64,000 nucleotides of DNA. Origin: Galerina marginata (lineage: Eukaryota > Basidiomycota > Agaricomycetes > Agaricales > Galerinaceae). The position numbers and the translations under genes are program-made. Numbering within the stretch: the stretch's first letter is position 1; every line of letters begins with the position of its first letter. Positions 56,791-64,000 of the stretch are shown piece by piece. The notes under the pieces were generated by a model. That model had not been told where the DNA came from, did no database searches, and worked only from the letters and a program-made list of their open reading frames with translations. The stretch is from assembly GCA_023014335.1 (NCBI GenBank), contig JAECYW010000011.1, positions 2,232,001 to 2,296,000 on the forward strand. The letters are read 5' to 3'.

Positions 56791-57909
56791 TTATTTTCCT
56801 CCAGGGATGTTCCTGTTTGTAGAATTAGGACAATTTAGATGCTTGCTGCAAAAAAAGCACAAACCATGGCACAGACGCTGGCTAATGCAGTCACGAGAAA
56901 GATCAACAATTGCAGCTTCTCCATATCCGCCAGCAATTACGGCTGTACCACGGTGAATGGACTTTACAATTGAGACATTCTCTGGCTTGGCAGGGGACCA
57001 ATCCTGGCCAGAAATGGTGTTGTAAACAGTCAATTTGCGCAAGCTATTCACAGCAACAAATAGCTCGATGCCGTGTGCAGAGCACAGGGTTCCCCCATAA
57101 CTTTTAAATCAATAAGTTTGGGTAGACAGAAAGATAGTAAAGAAATACTTGCATTTTGTCCCCATTGTTAAATGTTCGCACTTTGGAAAGTGTTGTGACA
57201 TCCCAAATACTAGTCCGATCAAGTAAAACCAACAATTAACCTTAGAATAAGGAGGTACGCACATGATGCCATTGTTTAAGTAGCTTACCAGGAGGCAAGA
57301 TGGTTCTCTTGGAAGCCATGCGACAGATGTTGGAAGGATTTCTTGATTTTGCAGTGCTTCTGGAACATCTGGTGCAGGCAGTAGGTTATTGTACCCCCAT
57401 TGCAGGTCATCTATACTCTCAATCATAAGCATCAGTGGAAATCAACTAAAGTTCTCACTTCTGTCCCACAGTCTGACACCGTCCTTTCCACCAACAGCTA
57501 GCCGACCGGTTGCTTCTTCATAGGACAGTGACAATGACATGTACTTTGTGAGCCTCTTTTTCACGAGCTGGAGCTTCTGTTGAGGATTATGAGGAAGACA
57601 ATAAATCGAGAATTGCTGGTAAATCATTACAAGCCCTCTACCGTTTTCGTCTTCGCTGATGCGACACGTCAGGAAAAAACCATCAGAGAAGCCACAAAGA
57701 AACGTCGCGTCGTCGAGCCATAAAATACAGGAGGCTCCTGTCGCCTCAGGACCTACAACTGGGAAGTATTTGGATCCAGTGGCTACCTGCCAGACGTGGA
57801 TATAGCCGTCGTCGGTGATGGCTGCCAGGTGATCCCCTTGCTTGGAAAAATCCAAGGAGGAGATGCTGTTGCATGGTAAGTCCAACACCTGCTGATATCG
57901 GAGTGGCAT
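56791..57909 (-). CDS. WD40-repeat protein with a GC-AG intron
   Basis: Minus-strand exons 57909-57459, 57410-57263, 57209-57153 and 57100-56791 join in frame to 321 residues. WD40 signatures are clear: SSLDFSKQGDHLAAITDDGY then IHVWQVATG, LAVGGKDG then VRLWDR, and IWDVTTL. The number of blades seen (about four) is below the usual seven, so the propeller may be partial or have weak repeats. The third intron (57101-57152) begins GCAAGT, a perfect GC-AG donor; using it restores the frame, whereas the overlapping GT does not. An acceptor-like TTATAG near 57939 lies upstream of the chosen ATG, and the frame is open to it, so an additional 5' exon is possible. WD40 proteins are scaffolds; no specific complex can be named. 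Confidence 0.75.
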
Positions 57910-58208
57910 ATGGAGGTTCGCCTGAAGGATTTCAGCTATAAGCAATTGAAAGACAGGGTCAGAACAGGCCAGAACGGTCCCATATAATCAGATTAGAAGA
58001 ATTGGAGACTGAGCAGCTTATATAAGCAACTCAAGGTCGCCTGCAATCCTGCAAGTACATGAAAAACGTGTATTATGAGTCGATTTCTGCATATTTATAA
58101 AGGCATGTATGGTATATTGCTCGACAAGGGATTAGGCCTATGGATTATGTCGTGGATATGGGCCATCACTAGTACCATTGGGGCAGACAGACTAGAATAC
58201 AAGGGGCT
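57910..58208. other. Intergenic stretch
   Basis: Separates the 5' side of the WD40 gene from the 3' end of the 1375-residue gene. A possible upstream exon of the WD40 gene would lie here. Confidence 0.35.
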
Positions 58209-61200
58209 TTAATCTGGGCGAGAGCGAGAAGGACCAGCCTCCGCTAGCGGCTGCCTTTTTGACCGTGAAGGTTTTGCTTTCGGACGCGAATGAACAGCTG
58301 GATCGACCGGACCACTACGCGGAGGAGAGCTTTCTGGTGCAGCAATTGTCGAGTTCGGCTTTGTGTTACGACCCGGAAGAGTCAACACGCGAGGACCTGA
58401 CCCGAGGATGTCTCCGATGGCAGGGTGATCACGGGGAAGGGGGACAGATCGCCGGTTTTGAATATGGAGGAATCGAGCGGCAATCCTAGTTCTAATGATC
58501 AACTGGGTTGTATCATAATTGCTGAGATAATGACAAACCTTAGAATGTTTTGCGAAAAATCCAGCCTTATTGGAGGCCTCATGTTTAGTTGCGCAGTTTC
58601 TACTGCGTTCAGCGTGGCCAGCCATGCAGGATTGTAGCTATTTTTTGGAAGGCCAGGCACCGGTGTTCCTTTTTCAACCCGGTATGACGGTACCCGTTCG
58701 TCTGGAAAACGACCAGCAGTCACTCGTCCGTCCAGAGTGAATCGGGTCGACATATAAAGAGCGTCAAAGATATGACAAAGGTCTACTATTTCTGGGCTTC
58801 GCCAGTCCGAAACGAAGATTATCAGTTTCTTTTCCTTCTTGACGGGGACGTAGCTGTGATCAGTTTCATCACCACTCATCATATCCGGGGTGCAATATGG
58901 CCAGAACTCGTCAAGGAAGTACTGGACCGACGCATCGTGGGCATAATTTTTGCAACTTTCCTTGCGCCTCTTGTGGAGCTGGGGAAATATCATTAGTAAA
59001 TCGACTGATTCATTGAGAAAGTTACGAACCCCACGTTTCCTTTGATCGTGTGCGCCAGCTTTCTTTTTGTCTCGTGTCTGGATCTGCATTTCCGGGCTGT
59101 TATCGGTTTTCAGTCGATCTTGGTAGTGCTTATGCAGAGTTACGAGGTGAGTCGTAAAGATATCCTCGATCTTTCTTCGGTCAGTGCTCTCGTAAGCCTT
59201 AGAGGCGAGGAAGGCTTCAGCGAAGACTTGCGCAGCTTTCTTGTTCCAGAGACTCGATATTCCGACGTGGGCCAAATCAAGCCGGAACGATTCGCTGGTC
59301 GGTCCACCTTCCCCGGGTCTCGCTCTTTTGAAATCCTCCAATTCCTTATCCGAAGGCACTGTCCATGGCTCCTCCCCAAGTAAGGTGCGGGCAAAGTCAC
59401 GGACGTTGCTCTGTAGGATTCACAAAGTAAGATAAAAGGACTAAGTCTGAGCATATAGCTGAAGCGAGTTCACCTTAGCGATATTGTCATCACGGGGTAC
59501 GTTGTATATTCTCGGCCGTTTGCTTTTCATTCTCTGGTGCCTCACAGGAAACGATGTCTGAGATGCCGTATTAGCAATCGTTTCCATCACCATAGCCATG
59601 TGTTCGTTTGTACAAGCCTTGCTCTAAATCCCGTTTCAGCCATGCTTATACTAGAAAATGCAGCAAACATACCGGATGTTGTTTCAAGCGCTTGTAGATT
59701 GCAGAACCTAAAATTCCTTCTCCGCGGCTTCCAAATTGTGGTTCTTCAGAGTCGACTTCATCGTCACTTTCATCGGGTGCATCTTCATCATCGGCAAAGT
59801 CAGTACAGTCCATTTCCTCCCCATCACCATTCTGGTCCTCAGCGATGCTGTTTGCTGGTAGGTTGGCGACGGAGAACCTGCGATCCAGCCCAGGGTTTTC
59901 AGTCGCGATATCCTCGCCTTCGCTTTCATGGTCTGATTCGCTGGCAGTCTTCATTTCTACGTCGGTGCCTGGGCAAGAAATGCCATCCCATTCGACGAGG
60001 TCGTCGTCTCCCAGATCATCACGATCATCGCCGACAAGCACACCAGTTCCGTGTCCATCTGTCAAAGTATAATTTGTTGCTTTTGGTTGCTGACCATCCT
60101 CGTGATCCTGCTGGTCGATTCCACCCGATTGTTCATTAGCGACGTTGACGTACGAGAAACAACGATCAAGTCCAAGGTTCTCAGTCGTAACATTGTCGTC
60201 TTCGGATCCATAGGCCGATCCACTAGCAATCTCCATCTCAATGTCGGTGGCTGGGCCAGCAATGCCATTCCATTCGTCGTTGTCGACATATTCCAGATCA
60301 TCACTAACGGCCACACTAATCCCTTGCACGCCCGTCAGCGTAGTGTTTGTCGCTTTGGACTGCTGACCGCCCTCGCGATTCTCCTGGTCGATCCCATTCG
60401 ATGGCAATGGGTCTAGGACGTCTCCAAGTTCCGTCTCTCCATCGCAGGCGTCTTGCTTGCCCCTTTGTTCGACGCACCCAAATTCTTGTCCATGGTGCTC
60501 GCGGTCTTCAACTTGGAATACCTGAGCGTTCTCGATATCCCGCTGATTGCCAATTACAGCGAAGGAGCTATGTCTGTCTTGCTCATCCTCACGGGTCTCT
60601 TGTTCGTGATTATCTTCTTCCCGTTCCTGTCCATACTGACCAATTTCGAAGCCCCGCTGTTCGTTTACTTGGGCCGCCTGGCCGTCTTCGAGACCCTGTC
60701 CACTTGTCCCAATCGGAGAGCCATCTCTCTCGATCCGCTGAGATTCTTGAAACTGATACTCTGATTCGTGTTCCTGGTCGCTTTCGAAGTTGCCAATCCC
60801 ACGCCAAGGAGGATGCAAGGAATAGTCAACTTCTTCGTCGGTTTTTTGCTCTTCCTCGCCCGTCTCTCGTTCGTGATTGTCTTCTTCCAGTTCCTGACTG
60901 AGTTCCCAACCACGACGATCATCCACTTGGGATGCCTGACCGTTTTCGAGACCCCGCAGGTCATTGGTCCCAACAAAAGAGCCGTATCTTTCGATACCGC
61001 GAGAATCTTGAGTGCGGTCTTCTGTTTCGAGCTCCTGGTCGCTTTCGAAGTTGCTAATCCCACGGCAAGGAGCAGACAAGGAGCCATTATCTTCGTCTTC
61101 GTCTGTCTCTTGCTCTTCGGATTCATTTACTTGGTCGTGGCTCTCTGAACCTACGCGGCCAAGCATTCCCAGCTCTTGGTTACGCTGGCGAAGTTCTGCA

Positions 61201-62672
61201 TCGTCTTGTTGACGGTCCACGTGGCTAATCACAGTGCACGACGCGGGTATGGAAAGCTGGGCCATTTCAGGGGCTGTCTTGCTGTCGGCTTGTACGCCTT
61301 TCCGCTGTGTAGTTTTTGAAATGGGCTGACTACTTTCGTGAGTCTGCCAGTCGCCCACCCTATTTAATGGTACAGGTGCGAGTTTCTGACCAACTTCCAA
61401 AAAAATTTCGGAATCCCCCCCTTGACTGTTCAGCACCAGCTGTATGGCTTCTTTGTCGCTCTTCTGCTGTTGAACAGCTGTCTGGTCACTTTCCGCGATT
61501 CCTTCGCCATCGTCCCGTTTATAGCTCGGCACCAGTGGTGTGGTATCTTTGTCGCCCTCCTTCTCTGGAACGGTTTCGACTGGGATAACGTCCATTTGTT
61601 CATCTCGACTACCAGAAATTTCGATAGGTGGAAGAAGACCGGGATTTTGTGAAGGGGTAACGGAGGCCAACTGTGGGATAAGCACACTCTGGGTATCAGA
61701 ACTCTCGATAGGAGCAAGAGAACTGGTATTGGGCGCCTGGATGGTGGTGGTCGCTTGTGGAATCTGGACGTCGAAAGTGCCGTCAACTCCAGGGGTAGCA
61801 AGTGTGGCAAATGTGGTTAGAGATGACGGCGCCGGAACTTCTTCATCGATAGCGGGGGTATCCACAAGATTTGAAGGAGCAGGCGCATCCTGGTGTGGGA
61901 TCTGGACAACCTCCATTTGCAGGCCTACTGTTCCGCTCTGAAATGGGGAATTAAATTGCGGTGGTTTGGCCAACCTGCGAAATAAACCTCTTCCGAACCT
62001 CGATTTGGCCTTGGTTTTGCCTTTTGAACCGTATTTAAGTAAACGGTTTGGCAAGGCCAGCTTAAACTCAGGGTCGGTACGAGGGCGCTTCGGCAAAACG
62101 GCCTCAGCAACATCTTCATCGTCTCGGAGACGTTTAGGGACCCTTGGTGATGCTTCGAACGAAGGGCTCGTGAGTACAGAACAGAATTAACTAAGTAATA
62201 TTTACCTCTGAGGTCCACGTCGATTGTTGGTTCGAGTGCCCCATGGCTGGGCAGGCCGTTATCATTCTCAACGAATGAAGTCGTGGGAAATTGGTTCTGG
62301 TTGATATTTGGAGGAGAAAGTTCGGACGAGGAATGGGGAGACGAGGGGGAACCAATATCGGAATATGCTTGATCGAATCCAGAGCAAGCCCCGCTTTTTT
62401 CCCCGACAACTTCTCGAGACCTTTCTTGAACTATAGGAGCATGACTCTGCTTTCTGATGGTTCTTATAGAATAGTCGGCTTGGTAAGGGTGATGGCGTTT
62501 TTCCAGGATACGCTGGAGTAGTGGTGGTTCTCGCCCGGGGTCAGGCTTGCGAAGCCTTAAGAGGCCTGACCATGAAAAACGAGGTCCATTAGTGTCGACC
62601 AATAGCAAGTATCTAGAACTCACCTTTGGAGGCTCTACGTCTGGAAGCGAATTTAGGGAGATCGGAGGGCAT
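58209..62672 (-). CDS. Large protein with acidic internal repeats and conserved-looking C-terminal region
   Basis: Minus-strand exons 62672-62624, 62565-62206, 62152-59673, 59557-59474, 59410-58539 and 58491-58209 join in phase to 1375 residues. Introns are 58, 53, 115, 63 and 47 nt; the 115-nt one has a GCTAATAC branch site. Residues 1-200 are basic with Lys/Arg clusters (PKRLRDD, PKRPRTD) that could be nuclear signals. Residues about 200-960 are acidic, Gln/Glu/Ser-rich and carry two pairs of internal repeats: about 490-670 (GIxNFESDQE through EEDNHExET, units near 85 residues) and about 720-905 (GIDQ through ENxGLDRxFS, units near 90). The C-terminal 400 residues (VRDFARTLLGEEPW, then VFAEAFLASKAY, then MMSGDETD, then VPGLPKNSYNPAWL) resemble a family I recall only as hypothetical proteins of Agaricomycetes. 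The gene appears intact. Function unknown. Confidence 0.72.
59850..60410 (-). repeat. Internal coding repeat pair, unit about 285 bp
   Basis: Two in-frame units of the large gene share GATCxAGxCCAxGGTTxTCAGTCG-type words near 59881 and 60165 and encode ENxGLDRxFS. Confidence 0.7.
60545..61075 (-). repeat. Internal coding repeat pair, unit about 265 bp
   Basis: Two in-frame units of the large gene share CCTGGTCGCTTTCGAAGTTG near 60775 and 61042 and encode NFESDQE; the first unit is followed by EEDNHERET and the second by EEDNHEQET. Confidence 0.75.
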
Positions 62673-63444
62673 AGTTTTGGTGTGGCATGAGGGGTGGTAA
62701 GACTTGACTTAAAGGCTTCATATAGGTCGTGGTGGCAGGTCCAAGAGCTGGAAATCTAGGCGTGAATGGTTTAACAAAGAATTTGAGCATGACAACTTGA
62801 TGACAACGGAGGATAATTCACAAAGGTTGTCATTGCTTGCGGACCTTACCGGGCCGGCGGTAAATTTAAAGATGCACACTTCGGGCTTGGGCGTTTAGCT
62901 GACGATACAATCAAGATTCAAGATATGGGCATATGAGCACTCCTTGAAGATCACTTTCTAGGATTTGACGAGTTCTGAAACCTATAACCCCGGTCCCAAA
63001 CCACGCTACTGCCGACGAAAATAGGTGTATGAATGGGAGGGAGACGGGCAATGGTAAGTAAGGTCAATGGTAAGTTCGGCTTGCGTTTTGGACTGCTTTG
63101 AGCATCAAAAATCATGCATTTGAGCTGACAGTGGTGGATGATGTTCCGTGATATAACCTCCAGCGGCCAGGTCAACTCGGCCTTGTCGGAAAGATTTTTA
63201 GTACTGCGTTAAATTACCGTATAACCTACAGGACGTGTTCATTGCCCCCTGTCGACCTTGACATCGGACCTTGACATCGGACTGGAAGGGATGCTCAGCT
63301 GCGGGGACTTTAGCAACTTCATTATACTGACCATAGATTTAGGCAGTAGACTAGTACCAACTTTTGATGCTCTCCGTGGCTGGATCGACGACAAGTATTG
63401 AGGCAAAACATGGTTAAGTATATGCACCGGAAAGATTAGAAGTG
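62673..63444. other. Upstream region of the large gene and intergenic stretch
   Basis: It should contain the promoter of the minus-strand gene; no TATA box stands out. A 14-base unit, ACCTTGACATCGGA, is tandemly duplicated at about 63254-63281. No gene is supported (ORFs 62951-63175 and 63239-63427, both minus, lack domains). Confidence 0.35.
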
Positions 63445-64000
63445 AATTCTTTTAGTTTCTTTACAGAATCGAGTTCAAAAAGACGTACAGAGTTAGACGG
63501 TCTTCATGGGTAGGAATGTAGACGAATCTCCTCCGACAAAAATCCGATTCTGAGAGATTCTGAGTTGCGATTACAATTATTCTTGTTCCAAATTCGATTT
63601 TAGAACGTTCGTCCCATGAATCGCCCATAATCGTTTACTCCGAGTTTACTCTGACTAGTACTGTTCCCAAGTTATGCTTCGGTGGCGAAAAACGATTCCG
63701 AAGTCCTACTAGCAATTGTCAGCTCTCAGCGCTATGCAGTTTCCGAGGGCGAGTCTTTTCGTTCTCGACAGAATCGACACGATGAGGGAATTGCCTTGCC
63801 GTGAAGTAAATCGCTTGGTGCATGGCGGCATGAAGATTGCATGGGATTTACTAAGATTTTGCGAAATCAGCCAAAGTCGGCAGCCCGACTTTGGCTGATT
63901 TCGGTTGATTTGGCGAATCACGTGATGTCGATCAGACTCGGTCCGTCTGGCTGGGCGGCCTACGTTGTACCTTTAACCACTCTTGTCTCATGTTTACCAA
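63445..64000. repeat. Direct repeat, copy 2, runs off the window
   Basis: The counterpart of 26762-27317 at an offset of 36683; no difference was noticed by eye up to the window end. Confidence 0.9.

Noticed and set aside
59537..61588. Many plus-strand ORFs across 59.5-61.6 kb
   Set aside because: They are antisense shadows of the large acidic minus-strand exon.
1..64000. tRNA, rRNA or CRISPR features
   Set aside because: No convincing GGTTCGAATCC-type T-arm with a matching acceptor stem was spotted, no rRNA-like sequence, and no regularly spaced short repeats of CRISPR type.

Overview
The window reads as nuclear DNA of a filamentous basidiomycete, probably an Agaricomycete. Protein-coding genes are split by many short introns (about 41-80 nt, GT-AG with CTAAT/TTAAT-like branch points). 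A Plavaka-type (KDZ-related) transposase remnant and a DUF6532-like fragment, both typical of mushroom-forming fungi, are present, and the cellular proteins are fungal in character. There are no operons, CRISPR arrays or convincing tRNA or rRNA genes. The stretch is mobile-element rich and gene poor: about half has no supportable gene, and several conserved cellular genes occur only as broken copies.

Layout. 1-4.7 kb: mostly empty, with a 625 bp non-autonomous hAT-like element at 1.36-1.98 kb. 4.75-7.5 kb: left arm of a 2.7 kb inverted duplication whose right arm lies at 47.6-50.3 kb, followed by a degenerate tandem repeat. 8.7-9.8 kb: a membrane-anchored protein gene. 10.2-12.1 kb: a large fold-back element. 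12.4-14.8 kb: a head-to-head pair of paralogous RING-finger genes. 14.8-20.3 kb: empty or weakly supported genes. 20.7-22.5 kb: a helical-repeat (HEAT/ARM-like) gene on the minus strand. 23.1-24.2 kb: a nuclear FKBP with a nucleoplasmin-like N-terminal domain. 26.8-27.3 kb: a repeat that returns at the right edge of the window. 27.7-29.7 kb: a pseudogene of mitochondrial RNA polymerase (RPO41). 30.4-33.0 kb: low-complexity sequence and a Ser/Thr-rich ORF. 33.8-36.0 kb: Plavaka transposase remnant. 36.3-37.3 kb: DUF6532-like pseudogene. 37.7-38.5 kb: a small predicted tail-anchored coiled-coil gene. 40.3-41.1 kb: tandem duplication. 43.4-45.6 kb: a second helical-repeat gene. 45.9-46.9 kb: an unassigned minus-strand gene. 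50.6-52.2 kb: a decayed dynamin-type GTPase gene. 52.7-53.3 kb: a second hAT-like element. 54-55.1 kb: a dynactin p150Glued pseudogene. 56.8-57.9 kb: a WD40 gene with a GC-AG intron. 58.2-62.7 kb: a 1375-residue gene with acidic internal repeats.

The genes do not form a pathway. The main pattern is structural. Fragments of conserved genes (RPO41, dynactin, dynamin) that retain intron-like boundaries sit among inverted, direct and tandem duplications, fold-back elements and hAT-like elements. This suggests an accessory or rearranging region that collects DNA-level duplicates. Exon structures below were built by eye from splice signals and reading-frame continuity; transcripts were not available.
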